Shown here piece after piece: positions 17,266-24,999 of a DNA stretch of 35,406 nucleotides. Within the stretch, counting starts at the first letter, position 1, and every line of letters begins with the position of its first letter. Source of the stretch: Gemmatimonadaceae bacterium (GTDB taxonomy: Bacteria > Gemmatimonadota > Gemmatimonadetes > Gemmatimonadales > Gemmatimonadaceae); the NCBI GenBank assembly GCA_014379355.1, contig JACMLX010000002.1:1-35406 (forward strand). Direction: 5' to 3'. The notes beneath the pieces are model-generated. The model saw nothing but the letters and a program-made list of their open reading frames with translations, was not told the origin of the DNA and ran no database searches. The position numbers and the translations under genes are program-made.

Positions 17266-19755
17266 CTACGGCCGCAGATCGAGCGTCGAAAGAATTCGCG
17301 CCTTCGGAAAGGCGGCGTCGCTCTCCGGCACCACCAGCGAATCGAGCTGGCCCGTGCGCCACTTCTCGAGCCGGTCGTCATACCGTGCGCTGGCCGGATT
17401 GCCGCTCTGGCCGCCTGGATAGATGGCCCATGCCGTCCGCCGGTCCCTCGTCAGCTCGACGATCATCCGCCAGCTGGCGCCGTGACTGCCGGTGGCACCC
17501 GAGGCGGGTGCGATGGTGCCATAACCCGACGTGACCGGGAGATGATCACGCGAGAAGCCGGGAAGGTTCACGAGGTGATGAACGTTGATGCCGCCGGCGC
17601 GACCCCACGCCCATGGCGGGCCGGCGGGCCCGCGTGTCAGGGTGAGTGAGTCGTAGGCCGCCTCGAGCGCGTCCGCGAGCAGTCCGTCGCGCGTTTCGAC
17701 CGCGCCGTTCGTGCGACGATCGTCCCACCAGCGGCTCGTGGAATCGCGAAGGAGTTCGAGGAAGACGACGGTCGCCGGCGTGGCGACGGCGGGCTTCCCT
17801 TCACCGGGACTCAACTCGTCCCAGGCGTTGCGCACCGCGCGCTTCATGGCGGCCTCGAAGAGCACTGGCGCCTGTGCGTCGAGCGTGTAGCGATAGTCCC
17901 AGTCCCGCAGGAGTTTCGCGGCCGCACCGAGTGCGGGATTGTTGCTGCGCTCGGCAGCGCGCACGAAGTACGGTGCGATCATCCGCGCGCGCACGTTGAG
18001 CGGGTCCATATGCATCTGTCGCACACGTTCCGGCGTGACCTTGTCATCCGCGCGGAGAATTTCATTGATGCGCAGTGCGCGCCACGGATCGGGCCAGTTG
18101 CCACCGATGTAGCGCGGCACCACGGCGGGATCGAACGGCTGCTGATTCGCACTGACGATGTAGCCCTGCGCCGGATTCGTGACCTGCGGCATGTCGTCGA
18201 GTGGTGCCATGCCGATCCAGTCGCTGGCGCGCGTGCGTCCATCACGCACGTATGCACCTTCCTCACCGTTCGGACGCATCGGGTATTCGCCGTACGAGCG
18301 CAGCGCGATCGTACCACTGCGATCCGCCACCAGCATGTTCTGCGTCGGCGACTTGTACGGCAGCATCGCGGCCTGCCACTGCTGCACCGACGCCGCTCGC
18401 GTCGCCGCCACGAATCCATCCAGCTCGTTCGACGCATCGTGCGCCGTCCAGCGGAAGCTCAGGAACCGGCCGTTCTCGCGCGCGACTGGCCCGCGATGCG
18501 TGTAGAAGACCGTGTCGGTCGCGATCGTGGTGCCGGCGGCGTTGCGATACGTCTCGACACGCAGGTCGAGCTTCTGCCACTGACCGTCGAGCAAGTACTT
18601 CGTGGGCGCCTTCGCGTCGTCCACCTGTTCGAGGAAATAGTCGGCGACATCTCCGCCGGTATTCGTGAACGTCCATGCCACGTTCTGGTTGAAGCCGATC
18701 ACGATCGTCGGTGAACCGGGAAACGTCACGCCATACACGTCGAGTGAATCCTTCACGACGAGATGCGCCTCGTACCAGATGGACGGCAGCGACAGATCGA
18801 GATGCGGATCGCCGGATAACAGCGCGCCGCCACTCGCCGTGCGCTGCGGTGCGATCGCCCAGTTGTTGCTGCCCAGTGCATCGCCGGTCTGTTCGGCACC
18901 CGGCATCGCGAGCGCGGTGTGTTCGAGCAGGCTCGCCGCCTTCGCGGGTACGAGCAGCGATGTATCCGGCGCGCCGGGTACGGGCAGCACGGTCCACAGT
19001 TCACGTGGTGCCGTACGGCCGGGCACCGGTTGAATCGGTTCCTGGATCGGGTTGTTGCGCGGGAACAGTGCGTTCGCGGCATCGCGCCCGACCAGCGCGG
19101 CGGCGCGCGTCCGACGCAGGTCCTCCGGATCGTATGCCAGCGTGAGCGCCATGCGCATCAGCAGGTAGACAGAATACCTCGCCTCCCACTTCGCCATCGG
19201 TGTCGTGCCGAGGAGCTTGTATTCGACCGGCGTACTGGCGGTCGTCATCGTCTCGCGATAGGCGTTCACACCATCCGCGAACGCGTCCATGGCTCGGCGG
19301 CCTTCGCTGGCGCTGTCGAGCGCGGCCCACTTGCGCTCCGCCGCCCACGCGAGGCCGAGTGTGCGCGTTTCCTTGTCGAGCGGCAATGCACGTGCGCCGG
19401 CGAGTTCGGTGAGGGTGCCGGACGCCGCACGATAGGTGAGTTCCATCTGGAAGAACCGATCACGCGCCACCGCGTACCCGAGCGCGCGATACGCATCACG
19501 CGTGTTGCTGGCGTAGACATGCGGCACACCGCGCGTATCGAACAGCACGCGCGTGGCGGTGGTCATGCCCGGCACGGCTTCCGATTCCGTGACCGGCAGG
19601 TCGGCGTAGCGCACGCTCGCCGCGGCGCCCTGCACCGGATCGAGCAATGGACCGATCGGCGGGATGCCCGCCGCACTCACACCGCGTGCGCACACAAAGA
19701 CCGTGACGGCCAGCGTGACCGCGCTGCCGATGGTACCGACGAGACCTCGTGCCAT
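17266..19755 (-). CDS. Penicillin acylase (penicillin amidase) family protein, Ntn-hydrolase
   Basis: This is an exported, self-processing amidase of 829 residues with the domain order signal peptide (1-29), alpha chain, spacer, beta chain. GVPHVYASNTRDAYRALGYAVARDRFFQMEL (split across residues 77-106) is the family's alpha-chain signature. The N-terminal nucleophile after autocleavage would be Ser296 in LGSNNWAIAP, and SGDPHLDLSLPSIWYE follows as expected. The last 100 residues hold WRMIVEL...YPGGQSGNP, also typical. Members cleave N-acyl groups from beta-lactams, homoserine lactones or other amides; the substrate is not predictable here. The ATG at 19755 follows a 146-bp gap that should contain its promoter. 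Confidence 0.93.
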   Translation of the reverse strand: MARGLVGTIGSAVTLAVTVFVCARGVSAAGIPPIGPLLDPVQGAAASVRYADLPVTESEAVPGMTTATRVLFDTRGVPHVYASNTRDAYRALGYAVARDRFFQMELTYRAASGTLTELAGARALPLDKETRTLGLAWAAERKWAALDSASEGRRAMDAFADGVNAYRETMTTASTPVEYKLLGTTPMAKWEARYSVYLLMRMALTLAYDPEDLRRTRAAALVGRDAANALFPRNNPIQEPIQPVPGRTAPRELWTVLPVPGAPDTSLLVPAKAASLLEHTALAMPGAEQTGDALGSNNWAIAPQRTASGGALLSGDPHLDLSLPSIWYEAHLVVKDSLDVYGVTFPGSPTIVIGFNQNVAWTFTNTGGDVADYFLEQVDDAKAPTKYLLDGQWQKLDLRVETYRNAAGTTIATDTVFYTHRGPVARENGRFLSFRWTAHDASNELDGFVAATRAASVQQWQAAMLPYKSPTQNMLVADRSGTIALRSYGEYPMRPNGEEGAYVRDGRTRASDWIGMAPLDDMPQVTNPAQGYIVSANQQPFDPAVVPRYIGGNWPDPWRALRINEILRADDKVTPERVRQMHMDPLNVRARMIAPYFVRAAERSNNPALGAAAKLLRDWDYRYTLDAQAPVLFEAAMKRAVRNAWDELSPGEGKPAVATPATVVFLELLRDSTSRWWDDRRTNGAVETRDGLLADALEAAYDSLTLTRGPAGPPWAWGRAGGINVHHLVNLPGFSRDHLPVTSGYGTIAPASGATGSHGASWRMIVELTRDRRTAWAIYPGGQSGNPASARYDDRLEKWRTGQLDSLVVPESDAAFPKARILSTLDLRP

Positions 19756-19901
19756 GCGATTTCCGTGGGATGAAAGCGTCAGAGGCCGTCAGCAATGCGC
19801 AGACAGCCTCCAGACCAGATCCTGCGAGAGTCACCCGCCTGCTACCGACCTACACTCTAGCGCCGTGCAAGTGAAGGGCGAGGTGCAGTCGTCGTCTTCG
19901 G

Positions 19902-21053
19902 TTACACGGCACTCGCGACCGGCGCGCGGCCGAGGGAGCGCAACTTCGTCTCCAGGCCCACGAGCAGCGTGTCGAACGACTTCTGGAAGCTCGCGAGACC
20001 TTCAGCCAACAGCTTGTCGGTGACGGACGTCATGCTGATGCCTTCGCTGGCGAGCGCCTGGAGCAGCGCTCGCGCCTCGTCGACGCCGGCGTCCACGGTG
20101 CGCGACACGTCGCCGTGATCCTGAAACGCGGCAATCGTCGCAGGAGGCATCGTGTTCACCGTATCCGGGCCGACCAGCTGCTCGACGTACATCACGTCGC
20201 GATACGACGGATTCTTGGTCCCGGTGCTGGCCCACAACGGGCGCTGCACGCGGCCCGACTTGGCACGCAGCTTCTCCCATCGGGCGCCGGCAAAGTGCCG
20301 CTGAAACAGCGCGTAGGCGAGTTTGGCATTCGCGATGGCCGCCTTGCCCTTGAGCGCGCCGAGTCGGGAGCGCGACGCATCGTCGGCCTCCTTGATCATC
20401 GCGTCGAGTCGGGCGTCCACTTCGGAGTCCACGCGACTGATGAAGAAACTGGCGACGCTGCCCACGTTGTGCAGCTCGCCACCGTTCTTCATGCGCTCCT
20501 CGAGGCCGGCCAGATACGCCTCGATCACCCGCGCATACGCCTCGACCGAAAAGAGCAGGGTGACGTTCACGTTGAGACCATCGGCGATCAGGCGGCGGAG
20601 CGCCTTCGACCCTTCCTCGGTGCCCGGCACCTTGATCATCACGTTCGGCCGGTTGACGAGCTTCCACAGCCGATGGGCTTCCTCGACAGTGGCGTCGGCA
20701 TCGTTGGCGACGTTCGGCGAGACCTCGATCGACACGTAGCCGTCCGTGCCACCCGACCCTTCGTACACGGAGCGGAACTGATCGCAGGCGGTGCGCACGT
20801 CATCGCTCTCGACGAGTTCGAACAACTGCCATGGCGTGAGGCCGTCAGGTGCGGAGGCGAGCTGCCCATCGTACGCCGTGCCGTTGGCGAGCGCCTTCTC
20901 GAAAATGGTCGGGTTGGACGTCATGCCGGTGAGGGCGTCGTCCGCGATCTGCTGCGTCAGCGCGCCGTTGGCGAGGATGCTGCGATCGATATAGTCGAGC
21001 CACACGCTTTGTCCGGCAGCGTGCAGCTTGTGAAGTCGGGAATGATGCGGCAT
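19902..21053 (-). CDS. tal: Transaldolase (long, TalB-unlike bacterial type)
   Basis: This enzyme of the non-oxidative pentose phosphate pathway moves dihydroxyacetone units between sugar phosphates through a Schiff base. The 383-residue length and motifs match the transaldolase type common in actinobacteria and cyanobacteria. They are SVWLDYIDRSIL near the start, GMTSNPTIFEKA, VSIEVSPNVAND, NVMIKVPGTEEG with the Schiff-base Lys141, NVNVTLLFSVEAY, VASFFISRVDSEVD, LWASTGTKNPSY and VNTMPPATIAAFQDHG. I use the ATG at 21053; an in-frame ATG at 21089 adds 12 residues. It reads leftwards towards the acylase gene, with a 146-bp gap. Confidence 0.95.
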   Translation of the reverse strand: MPHHSRLHKLHAAGQSVWLDYIDRSILANGALTQQIADDALTGMTSNPTIFEKALANGTAYDGQLASAPDGLTPWQLFELVESDDVRTACDQFRSVYEGSGGTDGYVSIEVSPNVANDADATVEEAHRLWKLVNRPNVMIKVPGTEEGSKALRRLIADGLNVNVTLLFSVEAYARVIEAYLAGLEERMKNGGELHNVGSVASFFISRVDSEVDARLDAMIKEADDASRSRLGALKGKAAIANAKLAYALFQRHFAGARWEKLRAKSGRVQRPLWASTGTKNPSYRDVMYVEQLVGPDTVNTMPPATIAAFQDHGDVSRTVDAGVDEARALLQALASEGISMTSVTDKLLAEGLASFQKSFDTLLVGLETKLRSLGRAPVASAV

Positions 21054-21184
21054 GTGCGGGATGTGCTGCGGGAAAGCGTGAACCACCACCGAAGACGAAA
21101 GATAGCGGTTTCGCGTCGCCGATGGACACTCGCCACGGTCGTCAGGCAGCGCAGAAAGAGCACCGAATGACGCGTGAAACGGAC

Positions 21185-21215
21185 GGCGGGCCCGGCGAGA
21201 GTCGCCGAGCCCGCC
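21185..21215 (-). terminator. Strong hairpin, probable terminator of the DUF2911 gene
   Basis: A 14-bp stem (21185-21198 with 21202-21215, one mismatch) closes on the 3-nt loop GAG. It lies 28 bp beyond the stop of the DUF2911 gene on the minus strand. The following bases (GTCCGTTTCACG on the minus strand) hold only a short T-run, so it is an atypical but strong terminator-like structure. Confidence 0.6.
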
Positions 21216-21242
21216 GGGTCGATCCGACTCCCGCCGTGCGCC

Positions 21243-21833
21243 TTACGGAACGATGGCGACCGGCACCGAGAAGTCCGTCTTGCCCCACGTCAGGTGCAGC
21301 GTGGCGCTGGCTGGTGCGGTGGTGGCCGGCTCGAGCGAAATCACGAACGCATCGCGCGCATCCGCGAGTGTCTTCGCGGTCATCGGCACGCGTCCGAGGT
21401 CCATCGCCTGGTTGTATTCCGTACCCCACTGGCCCGTCGCCTTGTTGATGATCAGCTGCATGCCCGCCGTCGCTGACCAGAGCGAATACAGGGAGTACGT
21501 GCCCTTCGGGACTGCAAGTGATCCGATACGAAGATTCGCATCCGTCGTGAAGGTCGTGGACGCGTTGGCACCGGTGCGCCACACGGTGCCACTCGGAATC
21601 AATCCACCTTCGCCGGCGCGGCCGCGCGCGAACGGCTGACCGTAATCGACGGTGACCTTCATCGGTGCGGCGTTCTGCACACCGGTGCTGATGGACATGA
21701 CCGCCGTCGCGCGCGGTGACGGCTGGACCGAGAGCTTGCCGGCGGGCGGCGCGGCCATCGTCATGCCGCCCTGGGCGGAGACAATGGCTGCACTGGCGAG
21801 GGCGACGACTGACAAAGTGACGTAACGACGCAT
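21243..21833 (-). CDS. DUF2911 domain protein, secreted
   Basis: This 196-residue protein has a signal peptide (MRRYVTLSVVALASAAIVSAQ). The mature part follows the DUF2911 pattern: VTVDYGQPFARGR, GGLIPSGTVWRTGANASTTF, LAVPKGTYSLYSLW and QLIINKATGQWGTEYN. It ends with a beta sandwich strand, LHLTWGKTDFSVPVAI. The family occurs in Bacteroidetes, Gemmatimonadota and similar bacteria and has no known function; it is probably periplasmic or outer-membrane associated. The ATG at 21833 places the signal peptide at the very start, so the longer frame to 21956 is rejected. It is divergent from the glycosyltransferase gene and followed by a strong hairpin. Confidence 0.9.
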   Translation of the reverse strand: MRRYVTLSVVALASAAIVSAQGGMTMAAPPAGKLSVQPSPRATAVMSISTGVQNAAPMKVTVDYGQPFARGRAGEGGLIPSGTVWRTGANASTTFTTDANLRIGSLAVPKGTYSLYSLWSATAGMQLIINKATGQWGTEYNQAMDLGRVPMTAKTLADARDAFVISLEPATTAPASATLHLTWGKTDFSVPVAIVP

Positions 21834-21966
21834 GATGGGATCGTGATTGGAGTGAACGCACGGCGGCCATGTGCAGGCAGGCACTGGCGCAGCACCAAAG
21901 GTATGCCTGAGCGGCACGGGATGTTCCCCCTGCCGATCACGTGACGTATCCACCACATTCGCTCAC

Positions 21967-23145
21967 GTGACTTCCGAATCTGTCGTGCTCGCCCTGCTGG
22001 TCGTGGTGCAGGGCTTCGCCACTGCCCTGCTGATCCTGCGGCTGCTCCCCGGTCGCACACGTCGCCCGCCGATCGCGCCACTCACCGGCGATGCGCACGC
22101 CGGGAAAGTGACGGTGGTCGTCGCCTGCCTGGACGAGGCGGCGCGCATCGGCCCGTGCCTGATGGGGTTGCGGCGGCAGGGCCCCGCGATGCTGGAAGCG
22201 CTGATCGTGGACAGCCGCTCGACCGACGGTACGTGGGAATTGCTCGGTGACGCGGCGCGGCAGGACTCACGCATCCGGCCGATGCACGACGACCCGCTGC
22301 CGCCCGAATGGGTTGGCAAGGTCTGGGCGCTCGAGCACGGACTGCGTCACGCCAGGGGCGATTGGGTGCTCGGCATCGACGCCGATACGACCCCGCAACC
22401 GGGCATGGTGGCGGCGGTCGTGAATGCCGCCGAACAGCTCGGGCTCGACGCCGTGAGTTTTGCGCCGCGCTTCAATGAGATGACGGTGGCCGAGCAATGG
22501 CTGCAGCCGGCCATGTTGACGACGCTCGTGTATCGGTTCGGCGCGGCGGGCGAGAAGGCGCCGGCGCCGGATCGGGTGATGGCGAACGGCCAGTGCTTCC
22601 TCGCGAAGCGCAGCGTACTGCTGGCGAATGGTGGCTACAGCAGCGCGCGACGCAGCTGGTGCGATGATGTGACACTCGCGCGACACATGGCGCGCAACGG
22701 AGCCCGGGTCGGGTTCCTCGATGGCGCGCGAATCATCGGCGTGCGCGCATACAGCGGTATCGGCCAGATGTGGCGCGAGTGGGGCCGCTCCATCGACCTG
22801 AAGGACGGCACGACACCGTTCACGCAATTCCTCGATTGCTGCTTCGTGATCCTGACGCAGTTCGTGCCACTGCCGGCGTTGCTGCTCGCGGGTGCGCTGC
22901 ATGTGCCGGAGTGGCGCGCGGGTGGGCCTGGCGCGGCGTGGTTCTGGCTCAACGTCGCCTTAGTGTCTATTCGTGTCTTATTGCAGTTCGGGCTTGCAGG
23001 CTCGTATGCGGAGCGACACTGGACGTTCTGGCTCTCGTTCACCGCGGATCCGGTGGCCGCCGTGCGCATCGTGATGAGTTCGCTCAAGCGACCGCGCCAG
23101 TGGCGCACGCGGCACTACGACGCCGATACCGTGGTGCCGGCCTGA
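21967..23145 (+). CDS. Family 2 glycosyltransferase with C-terminal membrane segments (HpnB/CrtQ-like)
   Basis: This is a 392-residue membrane-bound glycosyltransferase. An N-terminal helix (about 6-27) precedes the GT-A domain, with VTVVVACLDEAARIGPCL, the acceptor/nucleotide motif VDSRSTDGTWE, LPPEWVGKVWALEHGL, the metal site GIDADTTP (Asp138, Asp140), and NGQCFLAKR. WCDDVTLARHMARNG stands in the catalytic-Asp position. Three hydrophobic segments follow (about 285-385). The P-x-x-W-x-GK pattern is shared with hopanoid-associated HpnB and carotenoid glycosyltransferases, so a lipid acceptor is likely but unproven. The start is GTG at 21967; an upstream frame to 21871 has no such helix context. 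Its stop overlaps the crcB start (TGATG). Confidence 0.88.
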   Translation: MTSESVVLALLVVVQGFATALLILRLLPGRTRRPPIAPLTGDAHAGKVTVVVACLDEAARIGPCLMGLRRQGPAMLEALIVDSRSTDGTWELLGDAARQDSRIRPMHDDPLPPEWVGKVWALEHGLRHARGDWVLGIDADTTPQPGMVAAVVNAAEQLGLDAVSFAPRFNEMTVAEQWLQPAMLTTLVYRFGAAGEKAPAPDRVMANGQCFLAKRSVLLANGGYSSARRSWCDDVTLARHMARNGARVGFLDGARIIGVRAYSGIGQMWREWGRSIDLKDGTTPFTQFLDCCFVILTQFVPLPALLLAGALHVPEWRAGGPGAAWFWLNVALVSIRVLLQFGLAGSYAERHWTFWLSFTADPVAAVRIVMSSLKRPRQWRTRHYDADTVVPA

Positions 23146-23534
23146 TGTACACGATGCGCAACGTGTTGCTGGTGGCACTCGGTGGCGGGGTCGGCAGCGC
23201 GTTGCGCGCGATGCTGGTGTGGGGCACGGCCGGACGCGTCGGCACCGCGTTCCCGCTCGGCGTGCTGCTGGTCAACGTGCTCGGGTGTTTTGTGTTCGGC
23301 GTGGCGATCCGCTACGGGGTCGGATCGAGCGCAATGAGCGACAGCACGCGTCTCTTGATCACCACCGGTTTCTGCGGCGGCTTCACAACGTTCTCAGCCT
23401 TCTCGATGGATATCCTCGAGGGCCTCGAGCAGGGTCGGACCGTGATGATCACGACCTACGTCTGCCTGAGCGTAATCCTTGGCGTTCTGGCGATGGTGGC
23501 GGGCATGTCACTCGCGAAGACCCTGGCGCGATGA
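23145..23534 (+). CDS. crcB: Fluoride ion channel CrcB (Fluc)
   Basis: This is a 129-residue dual-topology fluoride channel that works as a dimer in the inner membrane. Four membrane helices are seen. Signatures are GGGVGSALRAM (residues about 13-23), PLGVLLVNVLGCFVFG with the conserved Asn, and GFCGGFTTFSAFSMD, the Na+/fluoride-pore motif. The ATG at 23145 overlaps the glycosyltransferase stop (TGATG), with a second Met at 23154. This tight coupling leaves no room for a dedicated fluoride riboswitch in front of crcB. Confidence 0.96.
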   Translation: MYTMRNVLLVALGGGVGSALRAMLVWGTAGRVGTAFPLGVLLVNVLGCFVFGVAIRYGVGSSAMSDSTRLLITTGFCGGFTTFSAFSMDILEGLEQGRTVMITTYVCLSVILGVLAMVAGMSLAKTLAR

Positions 23535-23588
23535 AGGCATCGGCACCTCCGAACGCGGTCCGCAATCTGAACTGACTTTTTTGAGCGA

Positions 23589-23818
23589 GGAGCGCACGGA
23601 GCTCACGGAGTGCGTCGCTTGCCACCCGTTGCGCCAGTCGTACGATCTCTCACTCGCTGTCGGGATAGGCTGAGGAGGCCGGAGAGCGCGCGAGGTGCGA
23701 CGCTCGGCGAAGCGCGAGACATCGCTGACTTTTGTTGGAACTGCTGTTCACAAAGCATCATCCGTGGCCGATGGGCAGAGCGTTGCAGCGCACGCACTCG
23801 GTGCGCTCCGTGCGCTCC
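23589..23818. repeat. MITE-like repeat copy A with 24-bp terminal inverted repeats
   Basis: The ends are inverted repeats: 23589-23612 (starts GGAGCGCACGGAGCTCACGG) and 23795-23818 (ends CGTGCGCTCC), matching at 22 of 24 positions by eye. The interior shares a block with copy B, beginning CGACGCTCGGCGAAGCGCGA (from 23699) and continuing through CATCGCTGACTTT, CTGTTCACAAA and GATGGGCAGAGCGTTG. Weaker similarity continues past the right end, to GACGCACT.CCCGGCC and CCCTATC near 23887. Copy A has about 75 bp (about 23623-23696) that copy B lacks. It has no open frame of its own. Confidence 0.75.
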
Positions 23819-24042
23819 CTACCCAACGCAGTTCAAGAAGGATGTGGGCAGCGAGTGTGACGCACTGCCCGGCCCCCCGCCCTATCCACGCAACGCAGTA
23901 CCGATGCCGCGCGCGTCTGGAACACATTCGCAGCTGGCGTAAAGCGCACGATGGCGCGTTGAAGGCGAGAAGAAGATCGGTGTGATAGCGTCATGCTCTC
24001 CAGCAATCGAACGTGTCTCCCCTCGGACGCACGCCTGGTCCA

Positions 24043-24066
24043 CACCCGCACCCGCACCCGCACCCG
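24043..24066 (+). repeat. Tandem hexamer repeat, CACCCG x4
   Basis: Four perfect copies of a 6-bp unit end 11 bp before the ATG at 24078. If the HExxH protein started at the GTG 23982 instead, the repeat would code for a Pro-Ala linker. Hexamer number changes would keep the frame. Confidence 0.8.
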
Positions 24067-24077
24067 GGGCCTACAGC

Positions 24078-24692
24078 ATGTACAACGTGTATCTCGCCAG
24101 TGGGCTTTCCATCGGCAACGCGATGCAGACCAGGAGCCTGAAGACGGACATCATCCTGGAGGTCAATCGCAAGCTGCAGGGCTATTTTGACCGCGTCATT
24201 CTCGCGCATGATGCGATCAGGGGGAGACCGAAGTACGGGCGCGCACTGGTGCAGTGGCTGGCTTTCGTTCCTGTCGTCCAGCCGCACGAGTTGCTGGTCT
24301 ACCTCCTTCCGCTGGGCTCGAAAATGGTCGAGGCCAAGAAGATCGGTGTGGGTGCTCCGCCGCCAAACCACGACGGCTTCACCGCGCTGTACGCCGGTGG
24401 CGCCTCGGCGGGATCCGAGGTCTACGACCGCTTCTCGAATGATGCGGCCTTGATCGCGAACCTGATGTTCCACGAGTTCATGCACAACAAGTTGAACCTC
24501 GGCAACACCCTGCACTCCCGCAACGGATTGGCCGCGGCCACCGTTACCGCCGCCACGCAGCTGACGAACGAGAACATCAACGACATGGCGGCGGCGTTGG
24601 ATGCCCGGCGACCGCAGTGGGTGGACGGAGTGGGGATCATCTCGGCCCGAAGCGCGATGTCTGACAACGATCCGGCCAAGGGCCTGTTCTGA
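24078..24692 (+). CDS. Unrecognised protein with HExxH zinc-peptidase-like motif
   Basis: This is a 204-residue protein with no signal peptide and no named family that I can recognise. The best clue is FHEFMHNKLNLGNTLH: His132, Glu133 and His136 form HExxH, and His146 ten residues on could be a third ligand, though this spacing is not the metzincin HExxHxxGxxH. The N-terminal half is mixed helix/strand (SLKTDIILEVNRKLQGYFDRVI, LLVYLLPLGSKMVEA); the tail is LTNENINDMAAALD...ARSAMSDN. The start is uncertain: ATG 24078 has CGGGG 8 nt upstream, while GTG 23982 would add 32 residues including a Pro-Ala run. It stands alone between two related repeats, which suggests an accessory gene. A metalloprotease role is inference only. 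Confidence 0.6.
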   Translation: MYNVYLASGLSIGNAMQTRSLKTDIILEVNRKLQGYFDRVILAHDAIRGRPKYGRALVQWLAFVPVVQPHELLVYLLPLGSKMVEAKKIGVGAPPPNHDGFTALYAGGASAGSEVYDRFSNDAALIANLMFHEFMHNKLNLGNTLHSRNGLAAATVTAATQLTNENINDMAAALDARRPQWVDGVGIISARSAMSDNDPAKGLF

Positions 24693-24999
24693 GGCCCGCG
24701 CGCGTCGCTTGCTTCCATCGGCGCCAGACGACAGATCGCTGACTGCTCTGGGTGAGGAGCGCGCCGAGGACACTGAGTGCGTGGCTTGCGACGCTCGGCG
24801 AAGCGCGAGACATCGCTGACTTTTTTTGAAACTGCCGTTCACAAAAAAATCATCGGTCCGCGATGGGCAGAGCGTTGTTCAGCGAGCACTCCGTGCACTC
24901 CGTGCGCTCCACGCCCAAAGCAGTTCACGACGGTGCGCGACGCGAGGAGTAGCGAGAACGACGCACTCCCCGGCCTCCCACCCTATCGCCCCCACGCAC
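24693..24999. other. Non-coding stretch holding repeat copy B
   Basis: There are 307 bp between the convergent HExxH and AGMO-like genes. No gene is seen. Apart from the repeat at 24756-24910, the right flank (to about 25000) still resembles the flank of copy A and runs up to the stop codon of the AGMO-like gene. Confidence 0.6.
24756..24910. repeat. MITE-like repeat copy B
   Basis: This is a 155-bp relative of the repeat at 23589-23818, in the same orientation. Its ends, 24756-24779 and 24887-24910, are imperfect inverted repeats (about 19 of 24 by eye), and the right end again closes in CGTGCGCTCC. The shared core starts CGACGCTCGGCGAAGCGCGA at about 24789 and includes CATCGCTGACTTT, GTTCACAAA and CGATGGGCAGAGCGTTG. 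The two copies bracket the HExxH gene as direct repeats about 1.1 kb apart. Confidence 0.72.

Larger units (their letters stand above)
23535..24077. other. Non-coding stretch holding repeat copy A and a hexamer repeat
   Basis: There are 543 bp between crcB and the HExxH gene. I see no convincing gene. It contains the MITE-like repeat (23589-23818) and its degenerate right flank (to about 23905). It also has a purine-rich segment (about 23960-23980) and four copies of CACCCG (24043-24066) just before the next gene. The promoter of the HExxH gene should lie in the right third. Confidence 0.6.

Noticed and set aside
16722-17381. N-terminal extension of the pyruvate kinase frame
   Set aside because: The extra 220 residues are Arg/Pro-rich and overlap the small membrane protein and acylase genes; pyruvate kinases start about ten residues before TKIVCTLGP.
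23100-23145. Possible fluoride riboswitch before crcB
   Set aside because: crcB begins inside the stop of the glycosyltransferase gene, and the bases upstream are coding sequence with no recognisable riboswitch core.
23610-23985. Short plus-strand frames inside repeat copy A and its flank
   Set aside because: They run through the repeat, have no coding character, and are not preserved in the matching part of copy B.
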